From assembly GCA_902810745.1 (NCBI GenBank), contig CADDYW010000011.1, positions 1-64,000 on the forward strand: a DNA stretch of 64,000 bases, in the 5' to 3' direction. A program made the position numbers and the translations under genes. Below, piece by piece: positions 46,525 to 55,500 of this stretch; within the stretch, counting starts at the first letter, position 1, and each line of letters starts with the position of its first letter. The notes beneath the pieces were generated by a model. It saw only the letters and a program-made list of their open reading frames with translations. It was not told where the DNA came from and searched no databases. This stretch comes from Chloroflexota bacterium. Its GTDB lineage: Bacteria > Chloroflexota > UBA6077 > FW602-bin22 > CADDYW01.

Positions 46525-47283
46525 ATGTTGACGACACTGATCGTCGCGGATCAGCCTCTCCTGGCTGATCGTGTCGAGGCGGCATTACTCCTGGGCTGGC
46601 CGATGGGCGTCTTTCAGCACGAGACGAAGGGATCCAGCGCTGCTGCGGCCGTGAACGACGACATCGGTCTTGTCGTTCTCGACCTGGGGATCGAGAGTCG
46701 AGATGCTCTGGATGCCCTTGCTGTGGTTCGCCGTCACTCGGCAGTCCCGATCCTCGCCATCAGCGAGGATGCACGCGGTTCAGACCGCGAGCAAAGCCTC
46801 GGCCTTGGAGCGGACGAACTCGTGCGGCGGTCCTTCAGCCCGATCGAGCTTCTGGCGCGTGCAAAGGCGATCGTCGGGCATCACCGTGCGAGCTCGGTCG
46901 ATGATCGCTTGCCAGCATCGTGCGATGGTGGTGGACTGGCTCTCGACGTCGCTGCGCGGCGTGTCCGAGTCGGGGATGCGACAGTCAGACTGTCGCGGCC
47001 AGAGCTTATCTTGATGTCCTGTCTGATCGCGGGGGAAGGGCGGGTGGTGCCTCTGCGCTCGCTGACGGCCCGGCTGTGGAACCGCGACGAGAACGCAACG
47101 GCGTATCTGCGCTTATATGTTCGACGACTCAGGGAAGAGATCGAAGCCGATCCCGATCTACCGCGCTACCTTCTGACCGAGCGGGGTGTGGGCTATCGGC
47201 TGATCGTGCCCGAGATGGGACGCGAGCCTCCCCGCTCGGCGACGATGGGGTCTTGTCTGGTCAATCGACTACGATTGGCGTGA
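46525..47283 (+). CDS. OmpR/PhoB-type response regulator with degenerate receiver
   Basis: The product is 252 aa. The receiver-like domain is at 1-120 and the winged-helix DNA-binding domain (Trans_reg_C) at about 133-230, with SRPELILMSCL, VVPLRSLTARLW, YVRRLREEIEADP and GVGYRLI. The phosphoacceptor Asp53 is kept, but the usual N-terminal acidic pair is reduced to Asp9-Gln10, and the invariant lysine and following proline are replaced by Arg102-Ser103. Phosphorylation and metal binding are therefore doubtful. No histidine kinase is adjacent. ATG at 46525 has GGGAG 6 nt upstream. It is divergent from the GT2-GT39-repeat-protein genes, which it may control. Confidence 0.88.
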   Translation: MLTTLIVADQPLLADRVEAALLLGWPMGVFQHETKGSSAAAAVNDDIGLVVLDLGIESRDALDALAVVRRHSAVPILAISEDARGSDREQSLGLGADELVRRSFSPIELLARAKAIVGHHRASSVDDRLPASCDGGGLALDVAARRVRVGDATVRLSRPELILMSCLIAGEGRVVPLRSLTARLWNRDENATAYLRLYVRRLREEIEADPDLPRYLLTERGVGYRLIVPEMGREPPRSATMGSCLVNRLRLA

Positions 47284-47592
47284 GCGGACCCGCTCGTAAC
47301 AGTTGCTACAATACACGGGCTTATCGGTGCGCGGAAGGAATGGCACCATCGTGTTAGCGCCGCACTCGGCGCAAACCGCCGGATGCATCTCGCGCTGCGG
47401 CCGGTACGGTCGGTCCGACGACGGCTGTCCGTTCCCGCTATTCAAGCGCTGTCGCCGCAGGGCTCGGCAGCTCGGGCAGCGGCCCGGTTCGTTCATCAGC
47501 CCACGGCTCGCATAGAACTCTTGCTCGCCCGCAGTGAAGACGAACTCGCTCCCACATTCGCGACACTTGAGAACTTTGTCCGTGTAGTTCAT
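47269..47592 (-). CDS. Zinc-ribbon protein, zf-trcl type (paralogue of 12270-12593)
   Basis: The product is 107 aa, the same length as its paralogue. Zinc-binding pairs are Cys10/Cys13 with Cys39/Cys42, and Cys74/Cys77 with Cys95/Cys98. KVLKCRECG, GEQEFYASRG, RCPSCRA and MVPFLPRTDKPVYC are nearly identical to the other copy. The 3' end overlaps the response regulator gene by 15 nt on the opposite strand. It has a strong promoter and a leader of about 125 nt. Function unknown. Confidence 0.85.
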   Translation of the reverse strand: MNYTDKVLKCRECGSEFVFTAGEQEFYASRGLMNEPGRCPSCRALRRQRLNSGNGQPSSDRPYRPQREMHPAVCAECGANTMVPFLPRTDKPVYCSNCYERVRSRQS

Positions 47593-47724
47593 CTTCGATA
47601 CCCTAATCTTGGGTCAGTAGTTGGCAGGTCTGTTGCCCGGAGCTGTGCCAGGGCTCGCGCCGCAACGCGGGAGTCGGGCCCGATCACCGCGCCTCAATGA
47701 CCGAGGACCTTACCACCGTGCGGC

Positions 47725-47753
47725 AGTATACACGACCGACCATAACTTTGCAA
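47725..47753 (-). promoter_or_regulatory. Promoter of the second zinc-ribbon gene
   Basis: Minus strand: TTGCAA (47753-47748), a 17-nt spacer and TATACT (47730-47725). The predicted start near 47718 gives about 125 nt of leader before ATG at 47592. Confidence 0.68.
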
Positions 47754-47782
47754 CAGAATACAATCTCGGATCCGGAACGAGC

Positions 47783-50700
47783 TCAGTGAACGCTCAACGT
47801 TCCGACCGGGAGTGCTGACGCGCCCCCGGTGGTCACGAGACGGGCACCGGTCTTCAGCTCGTAGAGGCCTACCTCGACGTGATACGTGCCCGCGGGAAGC
47901 TGAGGCGGAATCGGGACGACCACGCTATCGTAGATGGTATCTCCAGGGTCCCAGGCGACTGTCGGGTACGCCCCGGCGAGCGGTCGTGCGTCATGCTGAG
48001 CAACGAGGTGACCGGTTTGATCGAGGACATGGACGAAGACGGTGTAGTCGGCGCCTGGACGTTCGATCGCGCGCCAGGCCAGATCGACCGTGACCGGGGT
48101 GCCGCGACTCGAATCGGTTGGATGGACGGCAGAGCCAGCCAGTGCGATCTGATTGCCGAAGACGTCACCGTGCGGCGCGAGGACCGATGGATGGCCGAAG
48201 GTCTGATCTGGCCCGACGACCTTGACCGTGCCCAGTGTGATCGTGTTCTCGCCGGCCATGTGGCCATGCGTCGCTAGTCTGACGAAGTCTGACCGACTGT
48301 ACATACCGGCCACGAGGGTGTACAGACCCGGGTGGAGGGCGGTGAGCTGATCGAGGGGATGGCGGTCGATCACGGTGTCGCCGGGAAACCACGTGGTCGT
48401 GGGATAGTTCTCCTGATCCGGCCACGAATCGTGCTGGGCGACGCGCTTCTGGCTGGCGTCGAGAAGCTGAACAAACACCGCGTAGTCGGCTGGCGCGTCG
48501 GCCGTCGCGCGCCAGAGCAGGTCGACCTCGATCCGATCGTTCGGGTCAAGCCGTGCGACGAAACGCGAATCGGAAGGGGGAAGACTTGTCATCCCGTCGG
48601 GGCCGCGGCGAAGGATCCGCGCCGCGTCGAGCGCGAAATAGCTCCCGACTGTCGCCCCCACTGACATCGAATCTGGTAGCCGGACGGCCGCGGGCGGCGA
48701 AGACGCGTCGACTGTGCCGAGAAGGACGTGCTTGGACGTGCTGTCAACGCGTTCAGTCGACGGAGTAAGAACCTGCCCGCCGAGGATGAAGCCGAGCCCG
48801 AGACGGTACCGTCCGGGCACCACGCCTGGTGGGAGACGGATCTGCTGATGATCGCGGATGATTTCGCCGGCTCGCCACTGCGTGCATGGCCGAAGACCGA
48901 ACAGTGGGGCTTTGTCGCGAGTCGCGACAACGTGCCCGTTGTCGTCGATCAGCTGAAGGCTTACACTGCAGTCTGGCAACGGCGATTCGAGCGCTTCCCA
49001 GATCAGCGTCACGTCGATGACGCCGGGCTGCGTACCCGGAACGCGGTCGAGTCGGCTGCCGACCAGGCGGACCGAGTGGCCGAAGTCAACACCACCAATC
49101 AGCTGTCGCGGCGGGCGCACCTGGGTTGCCAGGCCGGAGCCTGCTAGCGCTGCAGCTGTCACGACCAGTGCCAGCCTGAGCGACCAGCCAGGCCGGCGCG
49201 GCCTGACGATGATTCCGAGGACGACGAGGATCGCGACAAGCGATACTGCTTCTCCCAGGCGCTCGAACGTGGTGCCCGCGTCGACAAGCTGCAGTTCGTG
49301 ATGGCCGGCCGGTACCGCCACGCGGATCGTTCCCCTGGTCCCATCTACCTCGAGCGAAACCGAGTGACCGTCGATCGCGACCTCCCAGCCCGGGTAATAG
49401 AGACGGTCGAAGAGAACACTGGCGGGCGCACTGGCGTCAGTAGCTGCCCGGAAATTCAGCGGGCTAGACCAGACCGCGGTGACGCGTACCGGCGTCGATG
49501 CGTGCTCGCGCGGCGACAGTAGGCTCGCGTTCTGGAAGAACGTTCCGTGGACGGCCGAAGGGAGGTAGTCGCCCTGGGTGTTGCCCGCGATCAGGCCACT
49601 CCCGTTCTCGCGGCGCCAGACGGTCGGCAGATTGACCTCAAAGCCCTGGAGCGTCGCGTTCCGCGGGTGGAAGAGCCAGAGACTGGCGGCGAGGAAGGCG
49701 CCGACCGCCGCGACCTCGAGCCCCGCGCCGACGACGTAGACTGCTCGCCTCCCGCGTGGTCCTTGTCCCGAGGCAAGACTGCCCGGTCCGGCCTGAGCGA
49801 CGAACGCGCTGATGAGGAGGGAGCTCATCAAGCCGATGTAGACGGAGAGCCGGCTCGGAAACTGAATGAAGCGGGTGAACGGCAGATGATCCCAAACGAA
49901 AACCGAGCCGGGCTGCTGCATCCACAGCAGGAAGGCGATTGTCGCGGCGGCAAAGATCAGCACGCCGCTTCGTGCCGGTCGGGCGATGATCACCCAAAAT
50001 GCCGACACGACCGCAAGTAGGATCTGGACACGCCCGACGTTGAACCAGTCGCCAGCATCCCTGAGCAGCTGGTAGTTGTAGGCCCAGTGCCCCTGGATCA
50101 GGACCGGCAGTGGAATAAACTCGTTATGGTAGTCGAACTGGCCGGTGGTGAGCGCCGTGGTGTCTACCTGACCAAGCTGAGTCAGCACCGGAAGCCAGTA
50201 AGTCGCGCTGAGTGCGAAACCCAGGAGCCCCGCGAACACGACCGCGGCGACCGCGGAGCGGTTGAGCGCGCGGAACGATGTCACAAGCAAATAGACCAGA
50301 AGGATTGGTGCGGTCACGAGTGTCGTGATGTTGTGGGCGAGCACAAGCGCGCCGAGGAAAGCCCCGGCCACGGCGACGGTACCACCGCGGGGATGTCGTG
50401 CCGCTCGGGGAAGGCTCCAGAAGACGAACGGGAGCACGGCGAGCGCGAGGGATTCGGCGAGGTCACCGCGCAGGTAGATGTCGATAAGGTGATAGGGCAC
50501 GTAGACGTAGATGATCGATGCAGCCAGACCAGCCCGCCAGCCGAAAAGGTCGCGCCCGAGGAGATAGGCTCCGAGAGCGGACGCGAGGACAGATAGGACG
50601 AAGGTTGCCTTGAGCGCGGCGATGTAGCCAGGTCCGAGGAGGTGAAGGATCTCGCCGAGATACACTCCCAGCGGGGGGTAATAGGTGAACGTGGCGTAGC

Positions 50701-50941
50701 CATAATCGAGGGCCAGGTGAGGAGCAATCCACGGCCTCAACGTGCCCGCCCGGAAGGTTTGATCCAGGTCCAGTAGCCGATAGAGGTGGATCGCCGCGTC
50801 GTAGGATCCGTCCTGCAACCCGTGATTCAGCAGGGTATGGATCGCGGGAACGCAAGCCCATAGAATGATGACGCAGCGAATCGCCTCGGCCGGCGCAAAA
50901 TGCCGGCACCCGCTTGTCGAGGCAGAAGTCGGAAAACTCAT
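47783..50941 (-). CDS. Large membrane protein with extracytoplasmic repeat domains (1052 aa)
   Basis: About ten to twelve membrane helices fill residues 20-430, with an early extracytoplasmic loop DGSYDAAIHLYRLLDLDQ and TYYPPLGVYLGE, resembling 6-pyruvoyl-tetrahydropterin-synthase-related/YfhO-like GT-C membrane proteins. A globular part (about 430-560) and another helix pair (about 575-620) follow. The C-terminal 400 residues contain three homologous beta-domains with the pattern (V/I)xVDLxWRA...ADYxVFVxxLD...(V/A)QHD and GTYxxxVGLY. The helical half may be a polyprenyl-sugar transferase. ATG at 50941 (GGAAG 7 nt upstream) avoids overlap with the divergent scpA. Confidence 0.8.
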   Translation of the reverse strand: MSFPTSASTSGCRHFAPAEAIRCVIILWACVPAIHTLLNHGLQDGSYDAAIHLYRLLDLDQTFRAGTLRPWIAPHLALDYGYATFTYYPPLGVYLGEILHLLGPGYIAALKATFVLSVLASALGAYLLGRDLFGWRAGLAASIIYVYVPYHLIDIYLRGDLAESLALAVLPFVFWSLPRAARHPRGGTVAVAGAFLGALVLAHNITTLVTAPILLVYLLVTSFRALNRSAVAAVVFAGLLGFALSATYWLPVLTQLGQVDTTALTTGQFDYHNEFIPLPVLIQGHWAYNYQLLRDAGDWFNVGRVQILLAVVSAFWVIIARPARSGVLIFAAATIAFLLWMQQPGSVFVWDHLPFTRFIQFPSRLSVYIGLMSSLLISAFVAQAGPGSLASGQGPRGRRAVYVVGAGLEVAAVGAFLAASLWLFHPRNATLQGFEVNLPTVWRRENGSGLIAGNTQGDYLPSAVHGTFFQNASLLSPREHASTPVRVTAVWSSPLNFRAATDASAPASVLFDRLYYPGWEVAIDGHSVSLEVDGTRGTIRVAVPAGHHELQLVDAGTTFERLGEAVSLVAILVVLGIIVRPRRPGWSLRLALVVTAAALAGSGLATQVRPPRQLIGGVDFGHSVRLVGSRLDRVPGTQPGVIDVTLIWEALESPLPDCSVSLQLIDDNGHVVATRDKAPLFGLRPCTQWRAGEIIRDHQQIRLPPGVVPGRYRLGLGFILGGQVLTPSTERVDSTSKHVLLGTVDASSPPAAVRLPDSMSVGATVGSYFALDAARILRRGPDGMTSLPPSDSRFVARLDPNDRIEVDLLWRATADAPADYAVFVQLLDASQKRVAQHDSWPDQENYPTTTWFPGDTVIDRHPLDQLTALHPGLYTLVAGMYSRSDFVRLATHGHMAGENTITLGTVKVVGPDQTFGHPSVLAPHGDVFGNQIALAGSAVHPTDSSRGTPVTVDLAWRAIERPGADYTVFVHVLDQTGHLVAQHDARPLAGAYPTVAWDPGDTIYDSVVVPIPPQLPAGTYHVEVGLYELKTGARLVTTGGASALPVGTLSVH

Positions 50942-50984
50942 CGGCCCACTTCCGGAGTGGTGATTAGGTGATGAGAGTGACGCG

Positions 50985-51710
50985 ATGATCGCCGCCAATC
51001 ACCCAACCGTTCAGGTTGACGGCTTCACGGGCCCGTTCGACCTGCTGGTGCGCTTGATCGAGCGGCGCGAGCTCGACGTTTTGACGATCTCGTTGGCAGC
51101 GGTGACCGAGCAGTATCTGGAGCACCTCGCGACACTACAGCTGCGTGATCCGGAGCATCTGTCGGCGTTCCTCGTGGTCGCGGCCAAGCTACTGCTCATC
51201 AAGTCCAGCCTGTTGTTGCCTACGCCTGCTCGACAGGCATCGGGCGACGAATCCAGCCCCGATCCAACCGACCTGACCGAGCGCTTACGAGAATACCAGA
51301 AATTTCGACGCGCGAGTCAGTGGCTTGCCATCCGAGAGGGTAAAGGGCTACGGAGCTACGCGCGTCCACCGACACCCTATCGCCCGGTTCATCCGGCCCC
51401 GCGCGAGCGCCTCGACCCGCGACTGCTCCGAGATGCGATGATCCGCGTTGTGCGTCGCCGCGCAGCGGAGTCACCGTCGATCGAGATCGAACCGGAACGG
51501 CGACTGTCAGTCGCGGAGGCACTTGGCATCCTCGAGGCGGCCCTTCGCGAGGCGCCGATCATCCGTTTCAGCGAGCTGGTCGGGGACGGAGCACCACGGC
51601 AGCGCTACGTTGCCATCTTCCTGGCGGTTCTGGAGGCAGTCCGGCAGGGACTCGTCCGTGCAACCCAGGACGGGCCATTCGGAGAGATTTCACTTACCCG
51701 CGCAACGTAG
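50985..51710 (+). CDS. scpA: Segregation and condensation protein A
   Basis: The product is 241 aa. The N-terminal kleisin part reads VQVDGFTGPFDLLVRLIERREL, LTISLAAVTEQYLEHL and FLVVAAKLLLIKS; the C-terminal winged helix ends EISLTRA. It bridges SMC heads in the bacterial condensin with ScpB. No scpB follows, which is unusual because scpA and scpB are usually adjacent. ATG at 50985 has only a weak purine tract. Confidence 0.92.
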   Translation: MIAANHPTVQVDGFTGPFDLLVRLIERRELDVLTISLAAVTEQYLEHLATLQLRDPEHLSAFLVVAAKLLLIKSSLLLPTPARQASGDESSPDPTDLTERLREYQKFRRASQWLAIREGKGLRSYARPPTPYRPVHPAPRERLDPRLLRDAMIRVVRRRAAESPSIEIEPERRLSVAEALGILEAALREAPIIRFSELVGDGAPRQRYVAIFLAVLEAVRQGLVRATQDGPFGEISLTRAT

Positions 51711-51741
51711 CGCCCCGCCAACGGAAATATGAGGGGGAGCA

Positions 51742-51780
51742 ATTTGGGAAAATTGGCCCGTAGGGCCAATTTTCCCAAAT
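51742..51780. terminator. Perfect 18-bp hairpin between convergent genes
   Basis: The arms 51742-51759 and 51763-51780 pair without a mismatch around a 3-nt loop (GTA). The arms are AT-rich outside (ATTTGGGAAAATT) and GC-rich inside (GGCCC). It lies between the 3' ends of scpA and the minus-strand GT4 gene, so a bidirectional terminator is the likely role, though the A/T tracts are inside the stem rather than after it. Confidence 0.6.
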
Positions 51781-51829
51781 GCGTCCACCTATCAATTTCT
51801 GCTTGACACACCAGTAGTGGGCGATGAGC

Positions 51830-53017
51830 TCAGCATAGAGCAGCCTTTTCGAGTGCGTCGGCGAGAGGAGCGACCTGGCGTGCCCAGGTCCAATGGGCAA
51901 GCACGCTCGCCCGGGCAGCCTGGCCGAGCTTCTGGCGAGTCTCTCGATCCACGAGCAGCGAGGCGAGGCGTTTAGCCATTGCATCCACGTCGCCGGGTCG
52001 GACCAGGTAGCCAGTCTCCCCATCCGTGACGTACTCGTGGGCCTGACCAACGTCGTCGGCGACGACGCAGGCACCGGCCAGCAGGAGGTCGACGAGCTTC
52101 ATCGGACACTTGGCTCGATTCAAACGGGTATCGTCGAGCAGGTAGGCGGCGACGTCGCCGGCCGCGAGGTAATCCGGAAGTTCGTAAGCCGGAACCCAGC
52201 CGATGAGGTGAACAGCGTGATCCAGACCACGCTGGGCAGCGCAGCGCAGAAGGACCTGATCCTCGTCACGAAGTCCCTTCCCGACGACCAGGAGATGAGT
52301 GCCCGGAACGAGCGAGCGGGTCCGCTCGAGGACCGCGAGGAGGCGCGCGGGATCGAACTCGACAAAGCGGGTGTACGCCAGGATCAAGGGGGTGTCACGC
52401 AGCCCCAGCGAAGCGCGAATGGAGGATCCATCTCCCGGGATCCAGCCGGGCGAGGAGGGCGAGGCGGCATTCGGGGCGTAGATGACGCGGCGACGATCCA
52501 GGTTAGCCAGGCGCTCGATCTCGCGGCTGGCAACGCTGACGACGTCTGCGTGAGCCAGGCACCAGCGTTCCTGCCAGGTAATGAGACGCCGTAGCCACCA
52601 GGAACGCGGTTCGCGATCGATCCAGCCACCCTCGCCCTCCCAATCGTCGGCGTCGAGAGCCAGGACGGAATCGACGAATCCGAGGGAACGCAGGAGCCAG
52701 AAGACAAACAACGCCAGTCCAGCATAGGCGATTGGCTTGAAAGCGTACAGTACGTCTGGGCGCAGCCTCAAAGCCGCCCAGACGAGCTGGACCCCGACCC
52801 AGACGTGACCGACGAAGGGGAGAGGAGGAAATCGTCCGACAGACGACAGCCGGATGGTGCCGATGTCCTCGGTGGGCTTGGCCAACACGGGCTCGGTCGG
52901 CATGAGCACACTCACGTGGTTCCCACGCCGGGCGAGCTCGCGGGCAATCGGGACTGCCCGCGCGGCCATTGTCGCCTTGCGGTGCAGCCCGAAGTTGCCG
53001 ATCATCACGATGCGCAC
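51830..53017 (-). CDS. Glycosyltransferase family 4 (GT-B fold)
   Basis: The product is 395 aa. The N-terminus MRIVMIGNFGLHRKATMAAR is followed by Rossmann-like halves with VLYAFKPIAYAG and, in the C-terminal domain, LLVVGKGL, LIGWVPAYELPDYLAAGDV and MKLVDLLLAGACVVADDVG. The EX7E motif is not intact here, but the GT4 domain outline is clear. It is encoded 13 nt after the solute-binding protein of the sugar ABC importer, so it may act on a sugar linked to that operon, or simply share its promoter. Confidence 0.82.
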   Translation of the reverse strand: MRIVMIGNFGLHRKATMAARAVPIARELARRGNHVSVLMPTEPVLAKPTEDIGTIRLSSVGRFPPLPFVGHVWVGVQLVWAALRLRPDVLYAFKPIAYAGLALFVFWLLRSLGFVDSVLALDADDWEGEGGWIDREPRSWWLRRLITWQERWCLAHADVVSVASREIERLANLDRRRVIYAPNAASPSSPGWIPGDGSSIRASLGLRDTPLILAYTRFVEFDPARLLAVLERTRSLVPGTHLLVVGKGLRDEDQVLLRCAAQRGLDHAVHLIGWVPAYELPDYLAAGDVAAYLLDDTRLNRAKCPMKLVDLLLAGACVVADDVGQAHEYVTDGETGYLVRPGDVDAMAKRLASLLVDRETRQKLGQAARASVLAHWTWARQVAPLADALEKAALC

Positions 53018-53030
53018 AGTCGGTGAGGCG

Positions 53031-54521
53031 TCACGAGATTGTTCCCATCAGCTTGGCGCCCTCTTCGAGGAGTGCGTTCACCTTCGGCGTGATCTCCTTC
53101 AGTGCCTCGGCGGCTGTCTTCTTGCGCGCGAAGATATCATCGAGAGCTGGGCCGATGTACTTCGTCGAAGCCTCCTGCCACCGCGGCTGATGGTAGTAAT
53201 GGCGAGCGATGCGATGCTCGAAGCCGTCGATCGCTGGCTTGATGTTCTTGTTGAGCTTGGCAATTCGGCTATTGTAGCGCGCATCGAGACTCTTGAACAG
53301 TGGTAGCTCCCACCCAAGCTCGACGCCCGGAATCGTGCCGATCGGTCCGGCCACGAACTGGAGAAGCTGGAACGCCTGGTCTGGATGCTTGCCTTTCGCG
53401 TTCATCACCCAGGCACTGTACCAGAACATAACCTTGACTGGATTGTTACCTTTGGTCGGCCAGGGTGCCTGATCCCAGTCGAACTTGTCCTTTATATCCA
53501 GGGTATGGTAGCTGAGCTGCGACACGTAGTGAGGGTAGATGGCGAGCCGACCGTTGTTGAAGCTGAACGCTCCGCCCTGCGACTCCGCCTGTGACGCGGC
53601 AACCTTCCATTTCCAGACGAGATCAGCGTTCCACTGCCACGCTTCCGGGCCTGGATCCTGCGCCCAGAGGAACTTGGACCAGTCGTCGCTCAGGGTCTGA
53701 CCACCCCACGACTCGACCAGGCTCACCGGGTTGCCGCTTCCATTCATGCCCGCGTCGACACCGATTCCCATCTGGATCGGCGTGCCGTCGGAGTTCCGCT
53801 TGGTGAGGCTCTTGGCCAGCTCGAGCATGTCGTCGAAGCTCCAGTTCGATTCGCCGTAGGTGATGGGTGGATCCTTGACCCCGGCGGCTTTGAACAGACT
53901 CTTGTTTACCTCGACGTTGCTCATATCGCCGCCCATCGGAAGGCCATACAGCTTACCGGTGTAGCGTGCTCCGTCAAAAATCTCCTTCTTGGCGTCTTCG
54001 CTGGACAGCCAGTCGTCCTTCCCAAGCGACTTGAGCTTGTCGTCAAGGGCCGGAATCTGGCCCTGCTCCTTGAACGGGAACACGTCCGCCCAGCCAAGAC
54101 GAAAGACGTCCGGACCAACGCCGCCCGCGAGCTGTGTCAGAACCTGCTGCCGATAGCCGGAGGAGGCGACGTTGCGGAGCTTCACTGTGATCTTCGCATT
54201 TGGATATGTCTTCTTAAAGAGATCCAGTCGCTCCTGCTCCCGCGCCAGGCCGTAGGTATCCGTTGCCCAGGAGCTCTCGACCAGCTCGACGACCTCGGAC
54301 GAGGACGGCTGGGAAGCCGCTTGTGGGACGGTTGTCGGCTGCGCTGCCGTCGTCGCCCGGGCTGCTGAACCCGTCTGGCCTGACGCTGCTGTGCTCTGTG
54401 TCGGCGCGGGGGAAGACGCCTGTGAGCATCCCGCGATCAAAGCTGCCCCCAGTGTCGAGACAACCACGGCTCCAATCATCGACCGGCGGGTTACGCGTGG
54501 ATTCGGACTCACCTTCACCAT
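53031..54521 (-). CDS. Sugar ABC transporter extracellular substrate-binding lipoprotein
   Basis: The product is 496 aa. The signal contains a Tat-like VTRRSMIGAVVVSTLGAAL and lipobox IAGC, followed by a Ser/Thr/Gln/Ala linker of about 60 residues. The mature part is a family 1 solute-binding fold (FKKTYPNAKITV, GPDVFRLGWADVFPF, and a Trp-rich sugar site). It captures a sugar or oligosaccharide for the two permeases encoded just upstream. AAGGAG abuts the ATG at 54521, so a GTG at 54512 with 9-nt spacing is an alternative start. Confidence 0.9.
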   Translation of the reverse strand: MVKVSPNPRVTRRSMIGAVVVSTLGAALIAGCSQASSPAPTQSTAASGQTGSAARATTAAQPTTVPQAASQPSSSEVVELVESSWATDTYGLAREQERLDLFKKTYPNAKITVKLRNVASSGYRQQVLTQLAGGVGPDVFRLGWADVFPFKEQGQIPALDDKLKSLGKDDWLSSEDAKKEIFDGARYTGKLYGLPMGGDMSNVEVNKSLFKAAGVKDPPITYGESNWSFDDMLELAKSLTKRNSDGTPIQMGIGVDAGMNGSGNPVSLVESWGGQTLSDDWSKFLWAQDPGPEAWQWNADLVWKWKVAASQAESQGGAFSFNNGRLAIYPHYVSQLSYHTLDIKDKFDWDQAPWPTKGNNPVKVMFWYSAWVMNAKGKHPDQAFQLLQFVAGPIGTIPGVELGWELPLFKSLDARYNSRIAKLNKNIKPAIDGFEHRIARHYYHQPRWQEASTKYIGPALDDIFARKKTAAEALKEITPKVNALLEEGAKLMGTIS

Positions 54522-54537
54522 CTCCTTGCTCTCTAGT

Positions 54538-55437
54538 CTAGCGACCGGCCAGCCCGGTCGTCGTGATACCGCGAATGAACTGCCGCTGCGCCAGGAAGAA
54601 GATGATGATGACCGGCAGCGTCATCATCGTCGACGCCGCCATGAGGTAATTCCAGTTGGTCTGATACATGCCGAGCATAGTGTTCAGACCGACCGCGAGG
54701 GTCATCTTTTCGCGGTCGGGAAGGTAGATCAACGGGCCAAGAAAGTCGTTCCAGCCCCCCTGAAAGGCGAAGATTGCCATCGTGGCGAGAACCGGCTTCG
54801 AGAGCGGCAGCATCAGCTGCAGGTAGATGCGCCAGGACGACGCGCCGTCGATGCGCGCGGCCTCGTCGAGCTCGTGGGGGATTGTCAGGAAGAACTGCCG
54901 ACAGAGAAAGATGAAGAACGCATCGCCGCCGAACCAGGAGGGAACCCAGAGCGGCAGGTTGGTGTTCACCCAGCCCAGGTTGGTGAAGAGGATGAACTTC
55001 GGAATCAAGGTGACGATGCTCGGTAGCATCATTGTCGACAGAACCACGGTGAAAAGCACGCCACGTCCGGGAAATCGCAGTCGGGCGAAGCCAAAACCGG
55101 CCATCGACGAGGTGAGGATCGATCCAGCCATGCTCAAGACGACGATGACGATCGTGTTCCACGCCCACATCGCAAATGGGAGAAGATTCCAGGTGTCGAC
55201 GTAGTTCCGCCAGACGAATGGGTTCGGGATCCAGACCGGCGGATACTGGAACTCGTAGCCGGTCTGCTTGAACGACGTGCTGACCATCCAGAAGTACGGC
55301 AGGACGAACGTGATCCCGAACGTCACGAGGAGGATATAGACGATGACCCGTGCAACCGTGTCAACGACGGCCGTGGTCCGAGCTGCCGGCCTGCTGGCCG
55401 CTATGGTTCGTACGGAGGCAACGTCGCTCACGTCCAT
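54538..55437 (-). CDS. Carbohydrate ABC transporter permease (MalG-like)
   Basis: The product is 299 aa with six membrane helices and the cytoplasmic EAA loop ELDEAARIDGASSWRIYLQLMLPLSKP that docks the ATPase. It belongs to the binding-protein-dependent inner membrane component family for sugars. It follows the MalF-like gene by 63 nt and precedes the binding protein gene by 16 nt. No ATP-binding subunit gene is in the cluster; a shared MsmK/MalK-type ATPase elsewhere is likely. Confidence 0.93.
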   Translation of the reverse strand: MDVSDVASVRTIAASRPAARTTAVVDTVARVIVYILLVTFGITFVLPYFWMVSTSFKQTGYEFQYPPVWIPNPFVWRNYVDTWNLLPFAMWAWNTIVIVVLSMAGSILTSSMAGFGFARLRFPGRGVLFTVVLSTMMLPSIVTLIPKFILFTNLGWVNTNLPLWVPSWFGGDAFFIFLCRQFFLTIPHELDEAARIDGASSWRIYLQLMLPLSKPVLATMAIFAFQGGWNDFLGPLIYLPDREKMTLAVGLNTMLGMYQTNWNYLMAASTMMTLPVIIIFFLAQRQFIRGITTTGLAGR

Positions 55438-55500
55438 CTCCCTCAGGGTTTCGGTCTATGGTAACGAGGCCCCCGAATCGGCATCGCCCCGAACTCGGGG

